Shown: positions 7,373 through 15,643 of the stretch, piece after piece
Layout: every line of letters begins with the position of its first letter
How positions within the stretch are numbered: the stretch's first letter is position 1
Notes under the pieces: generated by a model
What the model was told of the DNA's origin: nothing
The model's database searches: none
What the model saw: only the letters and a program-made list of their open reading frames with translations
Program-made: the position numbers and the translations under genes
DNA from: Flavobacteriales bacterium UBA1937
GTDB taxonomy: Bacteria; Bacteroidota; Bacteroidia; Flavobacteriales; Weeksellaceae
Assembly (NCBI GenBank): GCA_002337005.1
Contig: DDFD01000081.1
Span: forward strand, 1 to 53,500
Direction of reading: 5' to 3'
DNA length: 53,500 nt

Positions 7373-7390
7373 AATACAATACATAAAATC

Positions 7391-7421
7391 AAACCGCTTC
7401 AGAATTTCTGAAGCGGTTTTT
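7391..7421 (+). terminator. Terminator after pheS
   Basis: Stem AAACCGCTTCAGAA / TTCTGAAGCGGTTT with a tight loop and a T-run on the plus strand. It may also serve the convergent DUF5916 gene. Confidence 0.8.
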
Positions 7422-7473
7422 ACATAATAAAGATCTAGATTATGAGAAGCTAATGTGCGCCGAATTTGAATTT

Positions 7474-9897
7474 TTAAGATTTTTTGAACCAATTTTTGGC
7501 TCTGTTGTAATCTAAAAAGTATGTTAACCTTAATGAAATATTATTGGTCATAGGTTCATTAAAAAGGGTGTCAAAATTTTTACCAAAAGTTAATCTAGAA
7601 ACGTCTTGATAATTACTTACTGCATTTCTGTACAATAGTGTAAGCTGTGAACCTGGTGCAAACCACCAAGTGTATCTAAGATCCACATTCCAAGAGTTAT
7701 ATGTTCCGTTTAGGTTATTAGAAAAATTATTGGTATTTGCTAAACTTCCATCTTGATTTAGGGTGTAGAATTGATGGTAAGTAACGTCTGAAAAATAATG
7801 ACGGAATGCTAAAGAAAGGGTCATTTTTTCATTAAAACTATACTGTGAGGTAAGTGAGTTTTCGTAGGTGTTTCTCTGTCTTCTTCCCATAAAAATATCA
7901 GTTCCGTTATTACCAGCATATCCTATTTCATTGTTACTAAATACGGGATTAAATTGCCAAATTGCATTGAATTTATCAGAAAATCTGTATCTAATATATG
8001 CCGAAGGAATTACTTTGTTTCTGCCTTTTTCGTTATATGCATAGTAATCTATGTTTACATTAAATTGTAGTTTTTTTCTAGAATCACTTTCGTACCAAAT
8101 CCAGCTATCAAAATATCCTGGAACATTAAGGTGTCTCCCGAATTTTCTCGGCTCGAAGATGTCTTTTTCACCAAATGGTGTAAATTCTACGCCACCACCA
8201 AAACTGCGAAAGTTTTTGTCGGTAAACTGATTATTGTGATTAAATCTAAATGTAGAAAACAAAAATGGGTCTAATCTGTGAGAGTAAGTAATATTATTGT
8301 TTAAATAAATATTATTGAATCTTTTGGTAGGTTGTAGAATTCTATATCCGTACCAAGCATTGTAATTGGCAATATTGGTAGTCGTAGAGAATCCTAAATC
8401 ATTGATGTCCCAATTTTTAGTTGTAAAATTCGCATTAACATCAAATCTGTGTTTACCAGATACTTTTCCGAAACCGAACTGACTTTTGTTTCCAAATTTA
8501 GTTCCGTCATCCATTACCCAACTTCCTTTTACATTTCCGTAATATTGATAAGTGTTCTTCTTATTTCTGATATTCCACAATAAGCCAGTAGAATTAGCAT
8601 CTCTGAAACTGCCACTTCTCATCGTATTGGTATTAACGAAGGTAACAGACGAGTTTTCGTTAAATCTCTGGTCTAGAACCATAACATTATAATTAGCCCA
8701 AGGTTCTAGAATTTCTTTTCTGGTTTCGCCTGTAATATTGTTTTTAATAATAGCTTCTGCTTTTTCTGTAATTCCGTTGAAAAATCCTATTCCCAGACCT
8801 TTTTTTGTTCTTCCAGAAATTTTAAAAGCATTAAATAATTTTACTTTTGAAGGTTCTTCTACCAAAGTTTCGTCAGCAGAAACGTTTGCAGATTTCGAAG
8901 GATAACCTCCCACTCTTCTAGAATAGAACATATTTCCTTTTTCGAAAAGTTCTGTACCTTCGGTAAAGAATGAACGTTGCTCTGTAAATTGCTGCTCGAA
9001 TGGTGTTAAATTTAAAATAGAATTATCAAAATTAGCTTGTCCGAAATCTGGAATTAAAGTCATATCAAAGGTGAAAGCATCATTTATTCCGTATTTTACA
9101 TCCATTCCTCCATTGAAATTGGTTGTAGTTTGCCCATCGTAATTATTGACATAAGTAGAAAAATAGGGCATAAAAGATAAACGAATTGGCGGATCAATAT
9201 TTTTGATGTTTTCCAAAACTCCGTCATATAGTAAGAAACCACCTTTTTGGTTATTGATGTAATTCCAAGTGTAGGCTGTTTTGGTTCTGTTTATTTGTCG
9301 GAAAAAATTTAAACCCCAATTTTGAACTTCACTTTTAGGAAATCTAAGCTCAGAAAAAGGAATTTTCATTTCAACAGTCCATCCATTTTCTACAATTTTA
9401 GCAGCAGAATACCAGATTCCGTTCCAAGAAAAATCTTCGCCATTTTCGTTGGTTATTTTACTGTCTGCTTGTACACCAGCTGCTGTCACAAAAAGTTCTA
9501 AACTCTGTTGTTTGTCATTATAACCATTGAGAAAAAGCACAAAAAAATCATCATTTCCTATGTTATCTCTTTCGGTAAGTTCTTTAGAAATTTTAGAAGG
9601 TTCTTTGTCATATAACATTGCAGATACATAGATTCCGGTATCATCATAGGCAATTTTGACTTCAGATTTGAAATCTGTATCTTCCATTTTCCCATTGTTT
9701 GGCCTAAATTCTATAAAATCTTTTGCAATAGGAATGTTTTTCCAAGCCTCATCATCTAGATTACCATCTATTTTAGGGGCTTTTTCTAATTTTACCGCAG
9801 TTATTTTTTTTCGGGTAATGCTGTCTTGAACTTTTTTTTCTTGTGCAAAAGATAAAACTGAAAATATTGTAAATAAAAATAAAATCCGAATTCTCAT
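7474..9897 (-). CDS. DUF5916 outer-membrane protein with family 9 carbohydrate-binding domain
   Basis: An 807-residue protein with a signal peptide ending LSFAQ (about residue 19). Residues about 35-235 form a CBM9/DOMON-like sandwich (KIDGNLDDEAWKN, YDDTGIYVSAMLYD, NGWTVEMKIPFSELRF). The remainder is DUF5916, rich in alternating aromatic strands and ending in a typical outer-membrane beta-barrel pattern (LRYTWWFAPGSQLTLLYRN, final YFLDYNRAKNWFKKS). The family is common in Bacteroidota. Its substrate is unknown, and carbohydrate binding is inferred from the domain name only. No SusC/SusD pair is nearby. An inverted repeat with arms at 9915-9923 and 9951-9959 sits just upstream. Confidence 0.88.
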   Translation of the reverse strand: MRIRILFLFTIFSVLSFAQEKKVQDSITRKKITAVKLEKAPKIDGNLDDEAWKNIPIAKDFIEFRPNNGKMEDTDFKSEVKIAYDDTGIYVSAMLYDKEPSKISKELTERDNIGNDDFFVLFLNGYNDKQQSLELFVTAAGVQADSKITNENGEDFSWNGIWYSAAKIVENGWTVEMKIPFSELRFPKSEVQNWGLNFFRQINRTKTAYTWNYINNQKGGFLLYDGVLENIKNIDPPIRLSFMPYFSTYVNNYDGQTTTNFNGGMDVKYGINDAFTFDMTLIPDFGQANFDNSILNLTPFEQQFTEQRSFFTEGTELFEKGNMFYSRRVGGYPSKSANVSADETLVEEPSKVKLFNAFKISGRTKKGLGIGFFNGITEKAEAIIKNNITGETRKEILEPWANYNVMVLDQRFNENSSVTFVNTNTMRSGSFRDANSTGLLWNIRNKKNTYQYYGNVKGSWVMDDGTKFGNKSQFGFGKVSGKHRFDVNANFTTKNWDINDLGFSTTTNIANYNAWYGYRILQPTKRFNNIYLNNNITYSHRLDPFLFSTFRFNHNNQFTDKNFRSFGGGVEFTPFGEKDIFEPRKFGRHLNVPGYFDSWIWYESDSRKKLQFNVNIDYYAYNEKGRNKVIPSAYIRYRFSDKFNAIWQFNPVFSNNEIGYAGNNGTDIFMGRRQRNTYENSLTSQYSFNEKMTLSLAFRHYFSDVTYHQFYTLNQDGSLANTNNFSNNLNGTYNSWNVDLRYTWWFAPGSQLTLLYRNAVSNYQDVSRLTFGKNFDTLFNEPMTNNISLRLTYFLDYNRAKNWFKKS

Positions 9898-9914
9898 AGT
9901 TTTTAATTTTGAAG

Positions 9915-9959
9915 ATTAGTTGTAATATTTTTTAATTTGTTTCAAGTAAGACAACTAAT
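9915..9959. promoter_or_regulatory. Inverted repeat upstream of the DUF5916 gene
   Basis: ATTAGTTGT (9915-9923) and ACAACTAAT (9951-9959) form perfect 9-bp arms separated by 27 bases, directly in front of the minus-strand start at 9897. It could be an operator pair or a 5' leader hairpin; nothing else supports either. Confidence 0.35.
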
Positions 9960-9985
9960 ATTTTAGTTTTATTACATCAATTCAC

Positions 9986-10013
9986 AAAAAAATCCGAAAA
10001 ATATTCGGATTTT
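9986..10013 (-). terminator. Terminator after the DUF3108 gene
   Basis: AATCCGAA / TTCGGATT hairpin followed on the minus strand by a T-run (A-run at 9986-9990). Confidence 0.75.
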
Positions 10014-10043
10014 ATATGGTAATCAGTAATTTAAGTGTTTTAT

Positions 10044-10823
10044 TTATTGAAAATTTAATGGATATTTCACATTACTGTAATTGTCCAAGCTTGCTTTTAG
10101 AGAACCTACCAAGAGCTCAGCTTTTATTTCAACAGGTACTAGATTGGCATCATTAGTTACATACATTGTTACTCCTTCCTGAGATTTAAAAATTCTTCCA
10201 CTCATTACATAAGGAACAATTTTGAGACAAGAAATTTTGCCAAATTTGGTGTTTTTATTTTCTATACCTGTTACTTTTAGCATAAAAGGATAAATTTCAT
10301 CATCTATCCAGATATTAATTTTAAGAGAGCTTCCTACCTTAAAGTTGCTAGCATCCATACTTCTAAGATAGTAAAAAGCCGAAATCATATCTTGAATTCC
10401 TTTTACTGTTTTAAAATTTTTAGAAGTTTTGTCTAGTTTATTGGTAAGTACTAGCGTTTGATTGTCATGATTGAAATCTGTTTCAAAATGTCTTTTGTAA
10501 CCACCTTCAGAGACGTTTCTTACATAATGACTTGGCAGACCAGTTGCTATATTGATGTAACTTTCGTACACATCATCTACTTTAAAAAAAGCTCTCACCG
10601 CACCAGTACTTTTTCCTACACCAGTTACTCTATAATGTGGGGCATTTCTGTAATTTACTTGGTTGGCAGTAAGGGTAGCATATCCTGCATTTAAAAAGCC
10701 GTAATGAATTCTGAGAGTAATTCTTTCACCATTTTTGATATTTTCTATCTGCGAAAACATCATCATAAAAGTGAATGATAATATAAATGTTAAGTGTTTT
10801 TTCATTAATAATTTTTTAATCAT
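10044..10823 (-). CDS. DUF3108 domain-containing exported protein
   Basis: About 254-260 residues. A signal peptide (LTFILSFTFMMMFSQ) precedes the DUF3108 domain: LRIHYGFLNAGYATLT, the GKSTGAVRAFFKVDDVYESYI segment, and MYVTNDANLVPVEIKAEL near the end. DUF3108 proteins are periplasmic or envelope proteins without a settled function. The start is either ATG 10823 (MIKKLLMKKHL) or ATG 10805 (MKKHL); a -7-like TATTTTGG near 10848 on the minus strand fits both and rules out the longer frame reaching 10919. The gene is divergent from the ferredoxin reductase. Confidence 0.85.
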   Translation of the reverse strand: MIKKLLMKKHLTFILSFTFMMMFSQIENIKNGERITLRIHYGFLNAGYATLTANQVNYRNAPHYRVTGVGKSTGAVRAFFKVDDVYESYINIATGLPSHYVRNVSEGGYKRHFETDFNHDNQTLVLTNKLDKTSKNFKTVKGIQDMISAFYYLRSMDASNFKVGSSLKINIWIDDEIYPFMLKVTGIENKNTKFGKISCLKIVPYVMSGRIFKSQEGVTMYVTNDANLVPVEIKAELLVGSLKASLDNYSNVKYPLNFQ

Positions 10824-10926
10824 AATAATACCTTTCAAAAATTTTGCCAAAATAAAAATGACATTCTCAACTTGATTAGATATGATAAATGTCACTTTTG
10901 TTACAAGGCTACCTCGCAAAAATTCT

Positions 10927-10934
10927 TATATTTG
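10927..10934 (+). promoter_or_regulatory. -7 promoter box for the ferredoxin reductase operon
   Basis: TATATTTG, an exact -7 match, 60 bases before the ATG at 10994. It shows that the reading frame extending up to 10889 is not all translated. Confidence 0.55.
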
Positions 10935-10993
10935 CAAAATATGAAAAGTTTTTATTAGTAATTGGCAAATTTACAATAAAAAATACTTATTTA

Positions 10994-12046
10994 ATGATTA
11001 CAACAGATTTATTGATTATAGGAGCCGGACCAACCGGACTTTTTGCTGTTTTTGAAGCAGGTTTATTAAAATTAAAATGTCATCTTATAGATGCTCTTCC
11101 GCAACCTGGCGGTCAACTTACCGAACTTTATCCTAAAAAACCAATTTTTGATATCCCAGGTTATCCTTCTGTTTTAGCAGGTGAATTGGTAGATAATTTG
11201 ATGGAGCAGATTAAGCAATTTCAACCTGGTTTTACATTGGGCGAAACCGCTGTTACTCTTAATAAATTAGAAGACGGAACTTTCGAAGTGATTACCAATA
11301 AAGGAACTGTACACCATGCAAAAGCAATAGCCATTGCAGGTGGTTTAGGTACTTTCGAGCCTAGAAAACCTTTAATAGAAAATATTGCTGACTTCGAAGA
11401 AAAAGGGGTAGATTATTTTGTTAAAAATCCTGAAGTTTACAGAGATAAAAGAATTGTAATTGCTGGTGGTGGAGATTCTGCACTAGATTGGAGCATTTTC
11501 TTGGCTAATGTTGCAAAATCAGTAACTTTAATTCATCGCAGAAATGAATTTAGAGGTGCATTAGATTCTGTAGAAAAAGTGCAGGAACTTAAAAATCAAG
11601 GAAAAATTAATTTGGTTACTCCTGCTGAAGTTATAGGACTAAAGGGAAATGATCACATAGAAGCCATCACTGTAGAGCAAGAAGGTAACGTGTATGACCT
11701 TGAAACAGATTATTTTATACCACTTTTTGGTCTTACTCCGAAATTAGGAGCCATTGCTAATTGGGGCTTGAATATTGAGAAAAATGCAATTGTGGTAAAC
11801 AATGCTCTAGATTATCAAACTAATGTAGAAGGAGTTTATGCAATAGGCGATGTAAATACTTATCCTGGAAAATTGAAATTGATTCTTTGCGGTTTCCACG
11901 AAGCTACATTAATGTGTCAAAGCGTTTATAATAGACTCAATCCGGGTAAAAAATATGTTTTAAAATATACTACAGTAAGTGGTGTAGATGGTTTTGATGG
12001 TTCTAGAAAAGAAGCAGAAAAAGCTGTAGTGAAGAAAATTGATTAA
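10994..12046 (+). CDS. Ferredoxin--NADP+ reductase, thioredoxin-reductase-like type
   Basis: A 350-residue FAD/NAD(P) oxidoreductase of the YumC/FNR2 group. FAD-binding GAGPTGLF is at 10-17, a PQPGGQLTELYPKK segment contacts flavin, the NAD(P)-binding IAGGGDSALDW lies in the middle, and the C-terminal FAD motif is GVYAIGDVNTYPGKL. The CxxC of true thioredoxin reductases is absent, consistent with FNR. It moves electrons between NADPH and ferredoxin. A 2Fe-2S ferredoxin gene follows 82 bases downstream in the same direction, which makes a natural partner pair. The start at 10994 (MITTDLL) is fixed by the upstream promoter. Confidence 0.9.
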   Translation: MITTDLLIIGAGPTGLFAVFEAGLLKLKCHLIDALPQPGGQLTELYPKKPIFDIPGYPSVLAGELVDNLMEQIKQFQPGFTLGETAVTLNKLEDGTFEVITNKGTVHHAKAIAIAGGLGTFEPRKPLIENIADFEEKGVDYFVKNPEVYRDKRIVIAGGGDSALDWSIFLANVAKSVTLIHRRNEFRGALDSVEKVQELKNQGKINLVTPAEVIGLKGNDHIEAITVEQEGNVYDLETDYFIPLFGLTPKLGAIANWGLNIEKNAIVVNNALDYQTNVEGVYAIGDVNTYPGKLKLILCGFHEATLMCQSVYNRLNPGKKYVLKYTTVSGVDGFDGSRKEAEKAVVKKID

Positions 12047-12084
12047 TTTTTTTGTAATTGATATTTAGTATCTGTTAGTTAGAT

Positions 12085-12128
12085 TTTTTTTAAAACCAAA
12101 AACCAAAAACTAAACACTAAACACCAAA
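12085..12128 (+). repeat. 7-8-nt-period tandem repeat before the ferredoxin gene
   Basis: A run of AAACCAAAA / AAACTAAAC / ACTAAACACC units ends directly at the ATG at 12129. It belongs to the family of low-complexity tandem repeats seen at many start codons in this window. Confidence 0.5.
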
Positions 12129-12458
12129 ATGCTAGACGTAAATATAAAAATCACAGACAGAAACGGAGTAACTCACGAAGTAGCAGCGCCAACTGATATG
12201 GCACTTAATCTGATGGAAGTAGTAAAACTCTATGAACTGGCAGAAGAAGGAACTATAGGAGTTTGCGGAGGCATGGCAATGTGCGCTTCCTGCCAATGTT
12301 ATGTAAAAAGTGAAACACCACTCCCCGAAAAATCTGACGAAGAAGATGCGATGCTTTCTGAAGCATACAATGTAAAAGAAAATTCTAGATTGGGTTGCCA
12401 AATTCATATTACCGAAGATTTAGAAGGTCTGGAAGTAGAATTAGCACCTTATGAATAG
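12129..12458 (+). CDS. 2Fe-2S ferredoxin, adrenodoxin-like
   Basis: A 109-residue ferredoxin. Cluster ligands are in the ordered set C-x5-C-x2-C (VCGGMAMCASC, about residues 49-58) plus a distant Cys in RLGCQIH (about 93-96). Acidic residues follow the cluster (EKSDEEDAML), as in adrenodoxin/ISC-type ferredoxins. It is most likely the electron acceptor or donor of the reductase encoded just upstream. A factor-independent terminator follows at 12485. Confidence 0.92.
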   Translation: MLDVNIKITDRNGVTHEVAAPTDMALNLMEVVKLYELAEEGTIGVCGGMAMCASCQCYVKSETPLPEKSDEEDAMLSEAYNVKENSRLGCQIHITEDLEGLEVELAPYE

Positions 12459-12484
12459 ATATTTATTAAAATAAATTATTAAAG

Positions 12485-12506
12485 TCCCGATTTTTCGGGA
12501 TTTTTT
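12485..12506 (+). terminator. Terminator after the ferredoxin gene
   Basis: TCCCGA / TCGGGA hairpin with a T4 loop and a T6 tail. Confidence 0.8.
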
Positions 12507-12546
12507 ATTGCTATATTTTTCCTAGTTTTATAAAAAATTATATTCT

Positions 12547-12951
12547 ATGAAAAAATACTTTCTTGTTGTCAATTTGTTCTTGTTTTCGATATTTTCTTTA
12601 GCTCAAAATAATGAAAAATCTATCCCCGAAAAATTAGTTCAACAACAATTAATTGCTTACAATACTAGAAATATTGACGCTTTTTTAGAACCCTACTCAG
12701 ATGATGTAGAACTTTATATGTTCCCCAATCAATTGTTAGGAAAAGGGAAAGATTTTATGAGAAAAGATTATGCCGAAATGTTTAAAAATACGCCCAATTT
12801 ACACTGCGACATCAAGAACAGAACTATTTTAGGCAATACAGTTATCGACCACGAAGTAGTTTCGGGTTTTGGACCTAATCATCTGGAAGCGATTGCGATT
12901 TATGAAATCAAAAATGATAAAATTGCTAAAGTCTATTTTATTCAAAAATAG
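12547..12951 (+). CDS. Exported NTF2/SnoaL-like protein
   Basis: A 134-residue protein with a signal peptide (LFLFSIFSLAQ, about 1-19) and a single SnoaL-like fold: VQQQLIAYNTRNIDAFLEPYSDDVELY is the usual first helix and strand, and NHLEAIAIYEIKNDKIAKVYFI closes the cone. Members of this superfamily are ligand-binding or small catalytic proteins of very diverse roles, so no activity is proposed. It sits alone between two terminators. Confidence 0.85.
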   Translation: MKKYFLVVNLFLFSIFSLAQNNEKSIPEKLVQQQLIAYNTRNIDAFLEPYSDDVELYMFPNQLLGKGKDFMRKDYAEMFKNTPNLHCDIKNRTILGNTVIDHEVVSGFGPNHLEAIAIYEIKNDKIAKVYFIQK

Positions 12952-12956
12952 TTAAA

Positions 12957-12988
12957 AAAAATCCAAGAAATTAATTTCTTGGATTTTT
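12957..12988. terminator. Bidirectional terminator between the NTF2-like and M14 genes
   Basis: AAATCCAAGAAA / TTTCTTGGATTT perfect hairpin with A-run and T-run on opposite sides. Confidence 0.8.
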
Positions 12989-13011
12989 AATTTTATAGGT
13001 TTTGTAAATTT

Positions 13012-15513
13012 TTAATTTACCAAAAACAAGGCATTGCTAAACAACAAGATTCCATTCTCCCAAAATGCTCTGAAAAGCGGATTGTCAATCATATAAATTA
13101 CTTTTCCTGAGCCTTTGCTTTCTACGGCAAAACTTACTGTTTCTGGTAATTTTTTGCCAAAATCGTGACCAATATAACCATAGCTTTTATAATTTTTAGG
13201 AACGTAAGCTACATTATTAGCTCCTTTTAACAGAGAATATATTTTATCTCCTGTTTTTAAACTATAATATTTTTTGCCCAAACCGAAAGATAGAGGATGA
13301 GTAATGTCTAAATTGTTTTCCACAATAGCTCCTGGAATAGAATTGGCTAGCATTCTTCTTTCTTCATTTCCAGAATCTAAAAAACGTTCTTTCAGTTCTC
13401 TTTCTTTTTTGGCTTTTTCGGCGGCTTGTTTTTCTTCGTCTGTTGCATAAGGATTCAGTGCATAGCCGTCTTTTCCTTCAAAAACATTAAGTGCACCATC
13501 TATTGCAATTACTTTTCCACCGTTGTTTATCCATTCATTCAATCTTTTTAGGTCACTTTCAGAGAAATTATATCTTCCGTCTGCCAAAACCAAAGTGTTG
13601 AATTCAAAAAGTTTTACATTTCTTAATTTGTCTTGATCCACAATGGTTACAGGATAGTTCAGAATTTCATCAAAATAATACCAAGCTGCTCCAAACTCAG
13701 TAGAAGTAACGCCATTACCAGAAAGCAAAAGTACCTTCGGAGCTTTCATCAAAGGGAAATTTTCTCCACCTAGATCTTTAGCATTTTTAGAAAAACCTGT
13801 GGCAATGGTTGCAAAATCATTTTTCTTTTTCACGATTTCTGCTACAGTATTTTCAAAATCTGCAATTTTAGGATTGTCTCCTCTAGCAATCATTAGACCA
13901 CCTGGTTCTATGGTTACATCTCCGAAAACAGCCTGTTTCATTGCATATCTTACTTTAATATCTTTCTGGTGAAGTTGTGCCAAAATTTCTGCCGAGGTTC
14001 TATTGTTCCAAGGAACATAAAATGCATAAACCGTTTTCGGAATAGATTTAGAAGCGGTTTCTGCTACATTTTTAGTTTTTAGATTTAAAGCATTTTTTAC
14101 GGCATAGCCTTGTACACCATACGCAAGAGGAAGATTCCAAGCGGTAATGTCATAAGAAAGGCTGTCTGTCATTTTATTAGTTGGTTCAAATAAAATTTGA
14201 GTAAAAACAGCTTTTGGTTGATCTACTTTTACAATCAAATCGTTGGGTTCTACAGAGAAATTTTCGTCTTTTTTCGTAAAATAATTGAAGCCAGATGCAC
14301 TAGATTTTTCGGTAGCGAAAGAATATTCTATTTTATTAATTTTCAGTAAATCAGCTAATTGATTAAGTTTTGGATTGTTTTTTAGAATGTACGTTGCATA
14401 TTTACCTTTCATTTGAGTTCTAGGATTGTTCATAAAATTTTTAAATCCTTTTAATAAAGGGTCAACTTGCGAAGCCGAAGTTTCTACTACTGCCAAAACC
14501 GCAGTTTTATGGTGTGTTAATCTATCTTTTATGGTTAGATTTACCCCGTTTTCCATTGTTATTTCTCTACCAGCTCTTATTCCGCCCTGTTCTAGAGTCA
14601 TTCCTACAGCACCGTTGTACATAGGATAGGTGTCTCCGTAACTAGGATAAAAAAGGTCAAATCTTTCACTGGTGTTATACATCCAATTATTGGCATCAAA
14701 TTTTGCTGCGATATTTTTTCCTAATAATTTATGAAAATCTTTTTGATAGGCTTCTATAAATTCGTGCTGAGGTTCTGCTGCAGGAGGAAAAAAGTATGGA
14801 GAATCGTACCCTTGTTCGTGTACGTCTGTATGTACATGAGGCATCCATTGGTTATAAAGTGCCATTCTTTGTTTGGTTTCGATCTGAGTTTGCCAAGCCC
14901 AATCTCTGTTCATATCAAAAAGATAGTGATTGTATCTTCCGCCTGGCCATTCTTCGGCGTGTTCTCTGTCAAATTTATTAGGATTGGTATTTTTACCCGA
15001 AATTTCTCGCAGCCAATTTCCGTATCTGGAATAACCATCAGGATTAATACAAGGGTCTAAAATAACGATGGTGTTTTTAAGCCATTCTTTGGTGGTTTTG
15101 TTTTCTGGATTTGCCAGTTCATACGCTACAGAAAGTGCGCTTTCTGTTCCTGCCCATTCGTTTCCGTGTACGTTGAAACTTAGCCAAACAATTAATTTAT
15201 CTCCAATGGTGGCAGACGTTTTTGGTGCCAGACCAATAGAAGCTAAGTTTTGAAGTCTTATTTGTTCTAAATTGGCTAAATTTTCTGGAGTAGAAATGTA
15301 ATAAACATTTAGATTTCTATGTTCCGAAGTTTCACCATATTTCTGATGTTTTACATAGGGAGTTTGTGTAGTAAGGTAATTGAAATATTCTTCTACCTGG
15401 TGATAATGAGTAATTTGTTTCCCGTAATTGGGTAAAAATTCAAAAGGACTTTTTATTTGTGCAAGAGCCAAAATGCTAATGTTAACCCATAACAGAAGTA
15501 ATAGTTTTTTCAT
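13012..15513 (-). CDS. M14 family zinc carboxypeptidase, exported
   Basis: An 833-residue protein with a signal peptide (LLLLLWVNISILALAQ). The M14 peptidase domain covers about residues 30-370. The zinc motif HGNEWAG gives His116 and Glu119, the third ligand is expected in HTDVHEQGY, and NPDGYSRYGNWLRE and FDMNRDW are substrate-pocket signatures. The C-terminal half contains a type-1 glutamine-amidotransferase-like fold (KVLLLSGNGV, LNEWINNGGKVIAIDGAL), a common fusion in Bacteroidota. It probably trims peptides in the periplasm or outside the cell. It has its own -7 box at 15532-15539. Confidence 0.92.
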   Translation of the reverse strand: MKKLLLLLWVNISILALAQIKSPFEFLPNYGKQITHYHQVEEYFNYLTTQTPYVKHQKYGETSEHRNLNVYYISTPENLANLEQIRLQNLASIGLAPKTSATIGDKLIVWLSFNVHGNEWAGTESALSVAYELANPENKTTKEWLKNTIVILDPCINPDGYSRYGNWLREISGKNTNPNKFDREHAEEWPGGRYNHYLFDMNRDWAWQTQIETKQRMALYNQWMPHVHTDVHEQGYDSPYFFPPAAEPQHEFIEAYQKDFHKLLGKNIAAKFDANNWMYNTSERFDLFYPSYGDTYPMYNGAVGMTLEQGGIRAGREITMENGVNLTIKDRLTHHKTAVLAVVETSASQVDPLLKGFKNFMNNPRTQMKGKYATYILKNNPKLNQLADLLKINKIEYSFATEKSSASGFNYFTKKDENFSVEPNDLIVKVDQPKAVFTQILFEPTNKMTDSLSYDITAWNLPLAYGVQGYAVKNALNLKTKNVAETASKSIPKTVYAFYVPWNNRTSAEILAQLHQKDIKVRYAMKQAVFGDVTIEPGGLMIARGDNPKIADFENTVAEIVKKKNDFATIATGFSKNAKDLGGENFPLMKAPKVLLLSGNGVTSTEFGAAWYYFDEILNYPVTIVDQDKLRNVKLFEFNTLVLADGRYNFSESDLKRLNEWINNGGKVIAIDGALNVFEGKDGYALNPYATDEEKQAAEKAKKERELKERFLDSGNEERRMLANSIPGAIVENNLDITHPLSFGLGKKYYSLKTGDKIYSLLKGANNVAYVPKNYKSYGYIGHDFGKKLPETVSFAVESKGSGKVIYMIDNPLFRAFWENGILLFSNALFLVN

Positions 15514-15531
15514 ATCAAATCAAAATTTTCT

Positions 15532-15539
15532 CAAAAATA
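15532..15539 (-). promoter_or_regulatory. -7 promoter box for the M14 peptidase
   Basis: TATTTTTG on the minus strand, 18 bases before the ATG at 15513. Confidence 0.6.
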
Positions 15540-15574
15540 GTGATTATATCACTATTAATAATGGTTTTTTTTAA

Positions 15575-15607
15575 TAAAAAAATCCAAAACAATTAAGTCT
15601 TGGATTT
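15575..15607 (-). terminator. Terminator after pepD
   Basis: Stem AATCCAA / TTGGATT with an imperfect inner part; T-run on the minus strand. Confidence 0.7.
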
Positions 15608-15643
15608 TAAAAATATTAGAATAATTTTAAATTCTATTTGATA

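Noticed and set aside
10889..10993. N-terminal extension of the ferredoxin reductase to 10889
   Set aside because: It would cross an exact -7 promoter box at 10927-10934 and lacks similarity to the family before MITTDLL.
14731..15060. 109-codon frame opposite the M14 peptidase gene
   Set aside because: Covered by a clear zinc-peptidase domain on the minus strand; no start signals.
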